Shown here piece by piece: positions 43,727-56,833 of a DNA stretch of 64,000 nucleotides (position 1 is the first letter of the stretch; every line of letters starts with the position of its first letter). The notes below the pieces were generated by a model, which was given only the letters and a program-made list of their open reading frames with translations, was not told where the DNA came from and ran no database searches. This DNA is from Silene latifolia (Eukaryota > Streptophyta > Magnoliopsida > Caryophyllales > Caryophyllaceae), in the NCBI RefSeq assembly GCF_048544455.1, contig NC_133534.1:34844217-34908216 (forward strand), written 5' to 3'. A program made the position numbers and the translations under genes.

Positions 43727-45360
43727 GTCAAGAATGGAAAATTGGGGAAATCATTATTATAAAAAAGTGATACTACCATGGTTTAAAAAATTTTACATTA
43801 ATAGACGGAAGTTTTTTATGTTTTTTTTTTAATGCATTCTTAACGTATCATTATTGGTACATAGGCAAGTCATCGTGTAAAGACATGAAGGTTAATATGT
43901 TGCCTATATTTTGTTACTGTTTACGTGAATTGGAAAGGTGATATGTAATATATGCGAGTCTAACCCCATTATTAGAGAGGTAGTAGTTAATTACTTATGT
44001 GATATGTAATGCTTATTTATAATGTGTGCAAGTGATAATGCGGGATTTCGACCATGTGAATAATTGTAGGGAATGGTATTCATAAGGTTATCTGTTTGTT
44101 GTATGTGTGATATCAATTTTATGCATCGTTAATAGATGGTTGGATGAGTTGATAATTATTATACCTTGTTGAGGATGATGTGTTGGGATGGTGTTTATGA
44201 GATGTGTAAGTTTTGAAATGACCATCGATTTAGCCGTGGGACCGAGAGTCGGTTTGAGAACAAATTTTGAAAGGTTATGTTTACTCTACTATGGACATAT
44301 GAACTCGTGTTGTGTTTTATTAATAGCGTTCCTTTCAACATTCGAGTTGTGGGTGAGAGAATGGAGTATATGATGGATGGAGGATTTCATCTGCGATAGT
44401 TGCATTGTCAGATTTCCATAGTAATTTTGGGTAATGAGGCATAGTTGTTGGAGTACTTTCGGAACTTGATTTGGATGAATCATTTATTGACTTTGTAGTG
44501 GCAAGTACTTAGCGGAATATGTGTCGTATTGAGCTAGAAGCTGCAAATAGTTTGTATTCTTTGTTAGCGGATTGAGGAGTGAAATGTGTAACAAGAGTAA
44601 TCGTTTATTGGTGTGACGGTATTATGGTATTAAAAGAAAAGTTAAAGATTTAGTGGTGGTAAGGTTACAAGGATGTAATAATTGTCTTAAGAGCAATAAG
44701 ATGTCACGCTGCAGTGATAGACATTTTGTGCTACATTTTGCAATTGGTTGTTAGTTGTGTTAGTAAGGTATTGTTAAGCATAAAGCATGATGGGTCTTAG
44801 TTGTTGAATTAAGGATAGACTTGAGTGTTGATGTCGTTAAAAGCATTGGTGGTGGCCGTGGTATTAATTATTTGATGATGATGGTGTTATTACTTATTTA
44901 GAAATGATTGGAGTTATAGAGTAAAGGGGTACGTGTGTAATTGTGACAGTGTTGACTGTTTGGGATGGTGGCAGTTTTGAGTATGATAGAACTTCGGGTA
45001 CGAAGTTTATTTTAAGGAAGGTAGACAATTGTAATACTTCATGTTGGAAGTTGTTATTGCATGGTGAATTGTATTAGTTGTGGATTTATTAGAAAATATA
45101 TGGTAGTGAAGCGATGTTGGTGGTGCGTTGGTGTCAGTGTTATGGGATGCCATGTGATGGTAGTAGTACTTTAGCATCAGTGTTGAATTAACTATGGAAT
45201 TTGGTAAGTCGCACAATGGAGGATGCAATATTGTGGGTTATGTTGTTGAGATTGATGTCTTTTGTTGAGTTGGTGTTGAGGATCAAGGAAGAGAGTTTGT
45301 GTTGTGTAGGTGCAGATGCGAACTTCAAGAACAAAGTTCATTTTAAGGAAGGAAGATTAT
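43727..45360 (+). other. Decayed 3' internal region of a gypsy element (right part)
   Basis: No coding domain recognised; TG-rich, stop-dense. Near 45,316-45,360 the pattern CTTCAAGAACAAAGTTCATT, then AAGGAAGGAAG and TGTAATAC, matches a polypurine tract before a 3' LTR. A near copy of this junction is at about 44,990-45,035, followed by 330 bp of unclear origin. The left limit of the element is not visible. Confidence 0.4.
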
Positions 45361-45389
45361 TGTAATACTCCATATTTCTGAGATGTGAC

Positions 45390-45547
45390 ACTCGGTCGAG
45401 TGGAGGGGGTACTCGACAGAGTGGGTATGGCTTGGGCGAGTGTGGCTGACCGAGTATGAGTTTGGGTTGAGGGTGGTTTCTGATCTTGTGCCACTCGGTC
45501 GAGTTTGCTGGGCACTCGGCCGAGTGGGGTGAGGCACTCGACCAAGT
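45390..45547. repeat. Palindrome array G (at least 5 clear units, ACTCGGTCGAGT type)
   Basis: Clear units start at 45,390, 45,411, 45,493, 45,514 and 45,536 (spacings 21, then 21, 22); weaker ones near 45,430 and 45,444. ACTCGGCCGAGT at 45,514 is again a perfect palindrome with a different centre. The first clear unit lies 30 bp from the LTR start. Confidence 0.85.
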
Positions 45548-46754
45548 GAGCCGGTCTGAGTTCTATTTTTGTCGGTTCAGTTCGTGGTTAAGTAGGTTGT
45601 TTATATTTTGCCTAATCAGTTTCTAAACATTGTTTAAACCCTAAACTCATCTCCCTTTCTTCTATTCATCCTTGAGAGAAGATTCATTGTGATCGTTGGA
45701 TTAGGGTTTCAATCTCCATCTTTGTTAGCAATCTTTTGTGGAACTTTCTACTCTAGATCTTGCAGTTAGTTTTATAGTATGACTAAACCCTAAAATTTGG
45801 GGAAAGTGGGAGTATTAGTAATTGGTGTATACTAGATCGATTAATGAAGGGCAGTTAGTAATTGTATGTAATTACTGTTTGTAGGTAATGAATTCATGAG
45901 AAGGTCGGTTGTGATTGATTACTTGGTTCTTGATTATTGGAATGCGTTTGGTTATGCTTGGATCGCTAAAAGGTAGGGTTTCCCTACTCAGTACGGTTAT
46001 GTGATTATGTGACACCCCCACACTCCAAGTGCCTTACCAGGACCACTTAAGGTATGAGAACGCCACCATCTTGGTTACCCAAGGCAATGATAATCAAATA
46101 GACAATAACAAAACGTACTTTAATAGTAATAAAGTTTAAGTGACGCAAGCCAAAACTCCAAAAACTGTTAAAAGGAAATACAAGGTTCTCAAAACTGTCA
46201 CTACTAAACAACTACAAAATGTTCGACACAGCGGAAGACTTCTAAAACTGCAACGTGATGACTCATCCCAGCTATCCCATGCGCATCGTCTCATACCTGC
46301 TCAATACTGCTCACCACCCCCTAATGGATCACCACGGTTTTTAAAACATTTAAACGGGGTCAGTACTAATTACACAAAAACAATAGCCACAATGAAACAG
46401 GAACACAAACAGCTCAAACCAATCTCCAGTCTCCATCTCCAATCTCCACACAACTAACTACACACCAAAGTGTGTAGCCCTGCCAGAGTACCCATCACAA
46501 CAAGTACTCCTCGCCTCCAGTGGGGAGCCGCAGCCGTTCCCACCTAAGCCCCGCTCATCTCCATCGAGCGATAAACCCATGTTCATTAATGTGCACATCC
46601 CTTATATGGCGGGTTCCACAGAAGGCGAATCAAGGGCGTGAAGCCACTCCCGCAAGTGACTCCACTCAACCAGGGACGCATCCCGAAGATCACAGACAGT
46701 TACACAGCCAACCAACATTATACTATCAACAATCACCAAACCAATCCAACAACG

Positions 46755-46900
<146 letters not shown>

Positions 46901-46962
46901 AACAATAACAACAACATCAACATTATGTAACAAATACTGAGTAGGAAAACCCTACCTGGAAC

Positions 46963-47756
46963 TAGAGCTGATCAAAAGCGGGCTTGAGCCGAACATGGGC
47001 CGGGCCTAGCCGCTAAAAAAGTGTCCGACGGGCCGTATTTTATAGCCCGAGCCCGCTCAGCGGGCCATTTTTCATTGTCTGTACCCGCCCACTTCAAGAT
47101 AGCGGGCCGGCCCGCGGGCCTGACTAAAATAAAATACAAAAATTAGTGTTTCTATTAAAACACGAGTTTGTTATCGCTACATCCCCTAAATCTTAACAAT
47201 TGTCTTTAAAAGTTTACCCTTAAAAAAGTATACTAATTTTAAAAACATAAGGTTACTAGATTTTGGAAAAAATACAAGTTTGGCAATGTTCTGCTACAAA
47301 CATCAAAAGTTCATTTTTGCCTCGATATTTGTGCGGCACTGTTAGCGGTTACATACACTCCCGTGTAAATACTTGAAGATAGTATATTTATACAACAATC
47401 CCGTTAGCATGTCCATTCTCGCAGAATCTTTATACGACAAGTGTAAATACTGACAATCTCCCACTTATACGTAAGATATAGGTATTCATTTGCGCTACCT
47501 AATTGGTTTAGAGTGTACAAGTTGCAAATGAAATGAGCAGAGAAAGTCCGAGGATTGAGAGTTTTTATGAGGTCACTATTAATAGCGGGCCGCCCATGGG
47601 CAATTTTGCTTAGTCCAAGCCCGTCCATTTATTCTAGCGGGCCTAGTTTTCTTGTCTGTTACCCGTTTAATTTTTGATTTTTCTTGTTCAAGCCCGCTAT
47701 TTTAGCGGGCCGAACGGGCTGGGCCAAACGGGTCTGCCCGCACTTGATCAGCTCTA
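46963..47756. mobile_element. hAT-like non-autonomous element
   Basis: 794 bp, inverted termini TAGAGCTGATCAA (13 bp identical). Perfect 8-bp target duplication CCTGGAAC at 46,955-46,962 and 47,757-47,764. Subterminal GCGGGCC/GGCCCG repeats on both sides and no transposase. It is nested in the solo LTR, which is nested in another LTR. Confidence 0.9.
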
Positions 47757-48171
47757 CCTGGAACAGCAATCACCAAGATCATCACAATCAGCTAATCAAC
47801 ATCGTCCTTCACTGAAATTACTTCCTATCAAACATACAATCATACAATCACAATCTAACATCAACAATACTCCCCAAAACCCCCAAATTACCCAATTAGG
47901 GTTTCAACCAACTTTAACAAAACATTATAAAAAAAATATATAAAATGCTTACCCTCGACACAAGGATCATAACGGCGTAAAGAACAAGATGATCCGACAC
48001 TCCTAGCCTTGGAGATTTGTTAACAATGCGAGGAACACACTTACGTAACTTCTTTTCTTCTCAAAAGGGGTTTTTAGAATGATAAAAGAGATTAAGAAAG
48101 ATGACGGAGGCTTTATATACTAATCCCGCATTATTAACAAAACCCGTCAAAACCACCCGTAAAACACACTT

Positions 48172-48336
48172 ACTCGATTGAGTAAGTGACATACTCAATC
48201 GAGTAAGTGACATACTCGATCGAGTGCCCCTTACTCGATCGAGTGCCACACGTACTCGATCGAGTACCCATCAGGCAGACTACTATTTTGCGTAAAAATA
48301 TACTTACTCGACAGAGTAAGCCCCACTCGATAGAGT
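48172..48336. repeat. Palindrome array H (7 units)
   Basis: Units start at 48,172, 48,193, 48,214, 48,233, 48,254, 48,306 and 48,325 (spacings 21, 21, 19, 21, 52, 19). Three perfect ACTCGATCGAGT. Measured from the start of this minus-strand LTR (48,367) it occupies about positions 30-195, like array G in the host LTR. Confidence 0.95.
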
Positions 48337-49937
48337 ACCCATAGACAAAGAAAACCTTAGTATTACAGATTAATTGTGAAACGGATTTATATTGTGGTTA
48401 TGTTATTATTATCGATATTGTGATTATTGTTGTGGTTGGTTGTGGTTATCATTGTGGCGTTGGAGGTTGTGGTTGTGATTGTAAAGCCATGTTGGGAGAT
48501 GGACTTCACCCCCATGTATCACCTATTGTGATTCCAGTCACAAGGGGGATGTACACATTAAGGATTTGGGTTCACTCGCTGCGGTGAGTGAGAATTTTGA
48601 TGTTCAGTGTTGCGGTTTGTTATCGGCAAGGGTTGTTTACTCGCTGCGATGAGGCTAGGGCTTACTCGCTTTGTTGAGAGCCAATTGGTGTCCGGACATA
48701 GGTTACTGGAGTTTGTATGATGGAGGATTATTGGAGTGGTTTGTGTGATTCATTACTTGTGATTGTATCTCTATGCTTATGATTGATTGTATAATCGTTG
48801 CTGACCTTGTTATATTTTCAAAACTGTGGTGAACCATTTGATATTTCCGGCAAATGGGGAGCAGTGAGTTCTAACAGGTGTTGTTGATAGAGCTTATATG
48901 CAGAATTGGATTGGGCACCGAACGAGCGTCACTTATTTGTAGCTTCGGCTGAGTCTAGATGACAATGATTTATATTTCAATAACAAGTTGTATTTTGAGT
49001 TCGGATTGGAGTGTAATCAGATTTTCCTTTTAGTTTTAATAAGTATGCTTTAAATGTTCTTTGATATTCTATTTGATATGTATTAACTCGGGCAACCGAG
49101 ATGGTAACGCCCTTAATTACTGGGAAGGTCTTGTTAAAAGCTCCTTGGTAAATTAGGGTGTTACATGAAAACTAGCATTGGCCCAGCCCGGTAGAAGACT
49201 CGGGTTCTGCTGGGCCAGAGTATGAGTTGGATAGGCCGCCATTTTTAGCCCGACAATACGGGCTGGGGTCGACCTACCTTCCTTGTGCCTATTGCGGTTG
49301 AGCTTTCATACAGAGTTGTGGGGAGGTCCCTCAGTCATAGGTCAAGGATTCAAGGGTTGGTATGGGACGGAGGGAGTTGAGTATATATGATAAAAAAAAG
49401 GGCGGGTTAAGCCGTGTCGAGCCGAGCTACTCAGCGTTGTTAGCCAGATGTATAACTCCCCATAGTGTATATTCAACAGTCCCTCTGTTGTTATTACGAA
49501 ATCCATTATAAAGCATTTTGACTATGATGTATGTGTAATTACTTTCTTGAATACTTTTATTTTATTGATACACTAACTCTGTTTAACATACCTCATATTA
49601 TAACATGACTTTATTAGTCAGCTTTTAAAAATAATTGCATTTCTTATTGTCAATTTATCCAGAGGATAATCATATGAGCTAGTGACATTTTTAAGGATAT
49701 TAAAACAACACTAAAACCTCAAAAGATAGATAAAATCCGTAAAAAAAATCAAATGAGAGCAATGGCGGATCTATCTATACGGATTCAGGGTCTTAAGATA
49801 TCAAGAAATGAAATTTTTGTATGTTCTGTCCAATTTTTAGGTCAAAAGAAATAAAATTTACTTTCTATGTAGAAATATTTTTTACATTTTTATGGGGATC
49901 TTGGAATAAAATTTTCTAAATTCACCACTAAATATGA

Positions 49938-49939
<2 letters not shown>

Positions 49940-49968
<29 letters not shown>
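49940..49968 (+). repeat. (TA)n microsatellite
   Basis: About 14 TA units, uninterrupted. Confidence 0.9.
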
Positions 49969-49972
<4 letters not shown>

Positions 49973-50535
49973 AAAAATTATACAAAATGTCTTCTTTTTG
50001 TCATATTCACATGTCATTTTTTTTCCAATTAAAATTTGTTAAATTATATCGACTACAAATACGTTAACCTAAATGGTAACTAAGTAATCCATCCACAATA
50101 GTTTGTTATTCATTACTCTTAAAAAAAAAAAAAAAATAGTTTGTTATGCATATTACTATACCTAATGTTTGTTATGCATTACTATCCTCAATTGTGCAAT
50201 GATATGATTTCTCCATCTCTTAGCACGTAGAGCTTCTTCAAACATAGACTTTAGAGCTTTACCCATCACATTAATTATACTTTAGACTACACCTAAATTA
50301 ATATCCCTCTAATTTCAATCAACATGACTTCATCAATACTTTCATTGAGTTTCATATACATAAACTCACTAATTAGGTTAAGATTGGATATGAGTTTAGG
50401 CCTAGTGCTCACATAGTGCCTCATTTTCTACTCCCATAATTTTCACTTCTTCATATTTTAAAAATCATTAAGTTTAGATTAATATTTTATAATGACTTTA
50501 AGTAACGACCGAAAACATAATATTCACATTCTCAT

Positions 50536-50682
50536 AGGTCTTGTTCTTTTCGGCTCAAAAAAACTGAATTAAACCGAAATGAACTTAATGGAGCTGAAAT
50601 AAAGTAAGAGTTAATTTTTAAAAAGATGAGCTGAATTGAACTAAAATGAGCTGAAATTAAGTCTTAACGGAACAAAACCTTA
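50536..50682. mobile_element. MITE, GTTCTTTTCGG family, copy 3
   Basis: AGGTCTTGTTCTTTTCGGCT at the left and GGAACAAAACCTT at the right, with GAGCTGAAAT-type filler. Confidence 0.6.
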
Positions 50683-51920
50683 AAACAAATAATCTCGCTC
50701 ATTAGGTTATGCGAATCAAGACCACTTTAAAATTACAATTATCTACTAACAATGAAGCTTCCTTAAATTTGATTTTCAAAAGACAAATCCAAGTTGAAAA
50801 GAAAATCTCACCAAAAAAATATAAAATTAATTCATAAAAAATATAGTATGAATAATTTAGAAACCAAGATGAGGGAACAAAGGGACCAAATGAACCTTCA
50901 TTGACTCTTCCCCTTGTTCATTCAATATTTCAATCCCATAAATCTAGCTTTGTTTATTGTCAAAAACAAAAGGGTTTTTTCTAAAAATTCCTTTAAAAAA
51001 TTAAAAAAATAATTAATTAAATTCACCTTGGTTCATTCAATTGAAGTGTGGAGCCCATTGCTTTGCTGTCTCCAAACTCTCCATTGTTGGTTTTTAATGG
51101 GGTTTGTCTGCTCAACTCTTCTATATCTTCCTTCCTTCTTTCCTTTACTCTTTTATCAATTTCAATTGTTTTCATTTCAAACCCAGAAATCTTGATGTTT
51201 CACTTTAATTCTGTGCACTAATCATAAAAAAAGGTGAAATCTTGTTGATCAAGTACACAACTTTTCATAATCATAAGTTAAAAGTTTAGTTTATTGGTGG
51301 TAATAAATGAGTGTTTACCAATTATCGGCCCGTCTTACACTGTGAGACCGTCTTACCCTATATAATTTAATTTGTGTTGTTTGTTTGGGTTGAATAATAA
51401 TAATAATAATAGCCTTAATGATTAGTTGGGTTGAATTTATTGTGGGGTTTTAGTTATATTTTGGAATCATGTTAGATTTTGCTATTAATTTACTCAGTAA
51501 GCCGTGTTTTTTTTTCAGTAAGTCTCCGTCTTAAGACGGGTCAAATATTGTTCTAGACTTCTAGATATGAAATGACTGACCCAACTACTGTATGTTGCTA
51601 AAAAAATGGAGATAAAGTTTGGGTTTTTCTTTTTACCACCTTAATTTCTATGCAAATTTGGTTATTTTATTCAAGTTTTGAGGTTTGTTTACAAATATGT
51701 TCATGGGTTTTCTGTTTTTTTTTTTTTTTTCAGGGTTTGTGAAATCAAGTGACTGATGCTAAGTAGCTTTGATCAGTACATAGTCATATTGCAAATTGTG
51801 CAGGAGTGAACTGTAAATCAGTGGTAATTAGGAAGAGTTTTCGGGTTTTGGGGCTGTAAAAAGTTGTTTGGTATCCATCCTACATCAAATGTGGGGAATT
51901 AGGAGGATTGTTTTGTTGAG

Positions 51921-54900
51921 ATGAGCAAGATAATGAATTTTCTGAGAGCGTGTTTGTGTCCGAATTCGGGTCGTTCAGCGAACACTGGTTCGGATACAGG
52001 TGGGCGCCAAGAAGGGCTTCTATGGTACAAGGACACTGGGCAGCATGTGAATGGGGAGTTTTCAATGGCTGTTGTTCAAGCCAATAATTTACTGGAGGAT
52101 CAAAGCCAAGTCGAATCAGGAAGCTTGAGTTCGTTTGACTCAGGCCCTTTTGGTACTTTTGTGGGTGTCTATGATGGGCATGGTGGTCCAGAAACATCGC
52201 GTTATATCAATGCTCATCTCTTTAATCATCTTCGCAGTAAGTATTCCATTGTACTTCTGAATTTTGTTAATTAATGCTCTTTAGTTTGTAGTTTGTGTTG
52301 AAGAAATGAATCTATGAAGATACTATCTCCCTTAATTGAACGGGGTGTAGGAAGTACTACTAGAACACAACTTTACCCCAGTGGCTCAAGGGCGTGGGGG
52401 TAAGGGACCGGATATAGGCAGCCTAACTTTGTGTTAACACCACGAAGAGGCTGTTTTCGGATGACCCATAAATGAAAATTGCATCAGGAATTGCATGAAC
52501 ATTATTTTACTCTTGCTGGAAGTTCCTGTTGCTTGTAAGCTTGAAATGATATATAACAAGCGAAGTTTTTCATCTGTTTATATATCTATATACCTTTCGA
52601 AGACAACCTTTATGCATCTTGACGTAGGAGTAAGGCTGTAAGACTGCATACATCTCATCCCCTTTTACTCACCATACGGAGAGCGAAATTTCATACTAGT
52701 CTAGACAATAACATGACTCAATATATGCTCTTCAGTTTGAACAAAGGATTCAATGAAGACACTATCTAACATAAAAACAAAAAATTCTTAAATTTTGAAG
52801 CACTATCTACTACGTTGATAACATAATTTTACTCATAGCTAGAAGTCACTGTGACTTTTAGTATAATCATTCGTGTAAGGTTGTAGCTTGCCTTGGGCTA
52901 TGTGAATGGATATGAGAACACACAGAATTTCCAGTTAGATATACTGTGAGTATAGCTTGTCAAAAAAGAGATCTACTCTGGATCTTTTGTTAGGAAGAAA
53001 ATTGGTTCTTTCATAATGTATTTGATTTTGTATTTGAGAATTTAAACTTGTTTTCTTTATGGCTTTATTCTTGATCGCTTTATTTCTATATCTCTTGCCG
53101 AAACATCCTCTGTGTTAGTTTATAACCCACCATAAGCGGGAGCCTTTGAGTCGCTGGTTAATGTTGTTGTGCTTACTTGCTATTTGATTTGGTTAGAAGT
53201 GATTTCACGCTTCTTTCTCTAACTAACATTCCAAACGTGATTTGGTTAGCTATCTATCAAGAACTTGAGAAATGAGTCACTTATTTTTGTAATGGTTATT
53301 TATTTAGTAAAACTGCACCAAACGTATCTCAACAAAGATAATTCATGCAGGATTTGCTGCGGAACACCAGTGCATTTCTGCTGATGTAATTCGGAAGGCA
53401 CTTCAAGCAACAGAAGAGGGATTTCTGTCTGTTGTAAGCAAGCAATGGCCAATAAACCCCCAGATTGCTGCGGTTGGCTCATGCTGTTTGGTGGGAGTAA
53501 TATCTAGTGGGACCCTTTATGTCGCCAACCTTGGTGATTCTCGCGCTGTCCTGGGTAGACTAGTGAAAGCCACTGGAGAGATTCTTGCCGTCCAGCTTTC
53601 AACAGAGCACAATGCATGTATAGAGGCTGTGAGACAAGAGCTACGTGCTGTACATCCTGATGATCCCCATATTGTAGTTTTAAAGCATAATGTTTGGCGT
53701 GTAAAGGGCCTTATACAGGTATTTTTTCTGTCCGTAATTGAAGCTCCCTCACTCCGGTTTATATTGTCCTCATTTGACTTTCATGGTCAAAATTATCATT
53801 TTTTTACCGTTATTTTCTAATACTCCCTCCTATCCACTCTTTTCTTCCCTATTTCCTAAAACGGATTATTCAGGTTTTCTTCCCCTTTCTTTTTTGGGAA
53901 AGTTTTTATTAATATTATACTCCTACCTCTCTCCACTCATCTACCCCCCCCCCCCCACCATATCCTTTATTAATATTTAATTCTAATTATTCATACCTCT
54001 CTCCAATAACCAAACCCCACTCATCTCCTTTATTAATATTTAATCATAATTATTCATACCTCTCTCCAATTACCAAACCCCACTCATATATTTATCAATA
54101 TTATACTCCCCACCCTTAATCCCCGTGCCCACTTCAAAGGGGAACAAAAGGGTGGATAGGAGGGAGTAATATACAATGGCTACAACTACTAAAATGATAT
54201 TACGAAAATAGTTAATTTTGATAATCAAACCGCTAAAATTTTCATTTTGTTAATATATTTGGAGAGATGAATGGTCAAACTTGACCTCCTTTGGCCAACA
54301 AAGTCAAACGGGATAAGATAAACGGGGCAGATATAGTATTTTTAATAGTTATAATGTTATATTACCTTTTCAGTAATTATTACCTCGTATTAGTTAATTC
54401 ACTTAAGTGGATAAATTGAGCATGCTTCCGTTTGATTGATTTATTTGACCATGGTTTACTCTGTATTTTGTTGCCATTCCATCATCCCTGACTTATCTTA
54501 CTTCCCTCAAGTTGATATTTTCATGTCCGTACAATAAAGACGAGCCCTCTTGTTGATATATATGGAGAAATAATTGGTCAAAGTTGACACGTCCACCTAG
54601 GATAACCAATTTCGGAATTGTTGGTATGGAGGTAGACCTGTGCACCTATTAGTGCATTTTTGTGACTTCGTGTAAGTTGACAGGGGTTTGGCCTTTGGGC
54701 ATTTGGGGTAGAGAACGCTGCGTGAATAAGTCATATGGTATTTCCATTCTGAATGTTTTTTTCCCTCCATTCTCCCTTCCTCTATTTCCCTCCAAACCGA
54801 CTTACTAATGAACGATGGAAATTGCCCCCCATTATTTTGCTCTTCCCCCAACCCCTTTATCGCACATTTAGATGACTGAAACTGGTTAACTCTATTCTGA

Positions 54901-56222
54901 TTTTTTTTTTTTCCCACAATTCTGTGAGATGCAAGTCCTTATGAATCTTGTAGATGCTATGTTTTAAACTTTACAAGATTAGACCCCTTGCTCCGTCTCT
55001 GTATGAGCCTCAGACAGAGCCCTTATACATCACTATTATCATTACCCCAACTCTAGAAAGCGGATCTGGCTCCAAGCGGAATAGGGAAGACTAAGGGAGT
55101 GGTCGGGCGTGCAAAACATTTCCTTTGCTAATACCAACAAATATTTTAGATGACCTTATACGAAAATGGGGCAACTCTACTTCATGAACAAGAGCACAAG
55201 AGAAATGCATAGGCAATTACACATTCATTTATACGTGCTAAACAATATGTGCACTTCTAGCGTTTTATTTTTAAAATAAATTCACTGCCAGAGTGTTTAT
55301 TGGCCAGATTTCAAGATCCATAGGAGATGTATATTTAAAGAAAGCGGAATACAACCGAGAACCTCTATACAGCAAATTTCGATTACGAGATCCTATAAAG
55401 AGACCGATTTTGAGCTCGGAACCATCAATTTCGGTTCAGGAACTACAACCACAAGACCAGTTTGTAATATTTGCTTCTGATGGACTTTGGGAGCACCTTA
55501 CCAATCAAGAGGCTGTTGACATCGTGCTAAACAATCCACGAAATGTAAGATTCTTAATAACATCAACCTTCATCATATATTTGAGTGTGTATTGCATAAT
55601 ATAATGGTATCTGCCAGGGGTGAACCTATTGCTTAGGGCCCGTGCACTGTGTTGTTATTGTGGTAACTGTCAAATTAACGTTTTTAAATTAAAGCCGGCT
55701 ATTGTCTATTGACATGTTTAATCAGGCTCTAAGAAGGCTTTGGAAAATAAGAGTAGTCTTACCCGAGTCTCTTTTACCACATCATGGCCAGAAACCCTTA
55801 ATGCACTAGGGTGATGGTGTTGTCATGCTTTTTAGCTTTTGAAGGTGTCAACTATTAGAATTCATTCTCATGAGTTCAACAATTATGCACTTTGTAAATC
55901 GCCTAGTGTTCTTATTTCATTAAAGGGCATTTTATTTTCCGTCTACTCTTCTTAAGTATTATCTTAAATATATCAGGGGAGTGCCAAAAAGTTGGTAAAA
56001 ACTGCACTTCAAGAAGCAGCAAAGAAGCGAGAAATGAGATATTCTGACTTGAAGAAAATAGACCGAGGTGTCCGCCGTCATTTCCACGATGACATCACTG
56101 TGATTGTTTTGTTCCTGGACTCAAACCTCGTGAGTCGGGCCACCAGCTGTCCCAAGGGTCCAAATGTATCCATCAAAGGAGGTGGAAAAGCACCACAAGC
56201 AAAGAGTCTCGCCCATTCTTGA
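51921..56222 (+). CDS. Protein phosphatase 2C, clade D type, four exons, complete
   Basis: Exons: 51,921-52,236; 53,351-53,718; 55,308-55,544; 55,977-56,222 (TGA). Introns are GT-AG; the product is 388 residues, the family's normal length. Start [11 protein letters not shown] matches the conserved N-terminus of clade D PP2Cs. Metal-site motifs: VYDGHGG (83-89), GDSRAVLG (167-174), ASDGLWE (284-290) and HDDITVIV (344-351), so all catalytic Asp are present. [17 protein letters not shown] crosses the exon 2-3 join. The enzyme removes phosphate from Ser/Thr with Mn2+/Mg2+. Clade D members dephosphorylate the plasma-membrane H+-ATPase at its penultimate Thr and are inhibited by SAUR proteins, restraining acid growth (established for Arabidopsis; inferred here). 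Intron 1 holds SINE-like fragments and intron 2 a Stowaway-like MITE. Confidence 0.96.
52375..52690 (+). repeat. Au-SINE-like fragments in PP2C intron 1
   Basis: GGGCGTGGGGGTAAGGGACC, then CACGAAGAGGCTGTTTTCGG at 52,440-52,460, and a second piece GTAGGAGTAAGGCTGTAAGAC at 52,624 look like head, tail and head of Au-type plant SINEs. No full element or target duplication resolved. Confidence 0.45.
53823..54166. mobile_element. Stowaway-like MITE in PP2C intron 2
   Basis: CTCCCTCCTATCCACTCTTT at the left and its inverse (GGTGGATAGGAGGGAG) at the right, flanked by TA (53,821-53,822 and 54,167-54,168), the Stowaway/Tc1-mariner signature. 344 bp. The inside holds about two and a half direct repeats of a 60-70-bp unit (ATTCATACCTCTCTCCAAT). 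Confidence 0.85.
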
Positions 56223-56656
56223 GGACTGAGCTGCCCCCTTTACCGGCCCGTTACAATGTGTATATATTTAGAGGGAATGAAGCAAGGACGAAGAGGCCTA
56301 TAATGCCATTAGCTTGTTTAACTCGGAACTGACCGTGAATTTTAAGATACTATCTTAATTGTTTTCTTTTCAAGGGTTTCTTTCTTAAGCCCATATATAT
56401 TCTTTAGAAACTGAAGAAAAATGGACTTTTTACATTTAGATTTTAACTTACAGAAACATTTTGTTTCTGGGTCAAGTTGTAGTTATGGATCTATGATCAT
56501 TTTACAGCCCATGGATTGCTCTGTTATTCTGATGCAGATCGAAACAGCCTCTTTACCAGTGCATAATGGTTGCCAAGTTATGTTCATGGTTACTATTCCA
56601 TAATTTGTAGGGATTTCTAGCTAATGAAGATAGATGGTTCAAGGGTAACGGGGAAT

Positions 56657-56833
56657 TTAGGCTCTATTCTTTTGGACTTAATTTCAGTTTTATTCAGTTT
56701 AGTTTAATTCAGCTTTATTTAGTTCAGCTTAGCTCATCTCTTCACAAATTTACTCTTATTCCAGTTCAACTCCATTAAATTTATACTTCACTTCAGCCTT
56801 TTTCAGCTTTTTTCAGCTCAAAAGAACATGACT
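56657..56833. mobile_element. MITE, GTTCTTTTCGG family, copy 4
   Basis: Left TTAGGCTCTATTCTTTTGGA, right CTCAAAAGAACATGACTTAA (inverted), with TTCAGTTTAGTT-type filler. 3' side of the PP2C gene. Confidence 0.6.

Larger units (their letters stand above)
49166..51920 (+). other. PP2C upstream intergenic region and probable 5' UTR
   Basis: No separate gene. 49,175-49,450 holds CCCG/GGGCC-rich sequence resembling a hAT-like remnant. A (TA)n run lies at 49,940-49,968 and a MITE at 50,536-50,682. 51,050-51,230 could be a 5' UTR exon, with a 5' UTR intron ending at the T-run acceptor TTTTTTCAG (about 51,733); this intron is inference from the signal and from its frequency in related genes. Confidence 0.4.
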
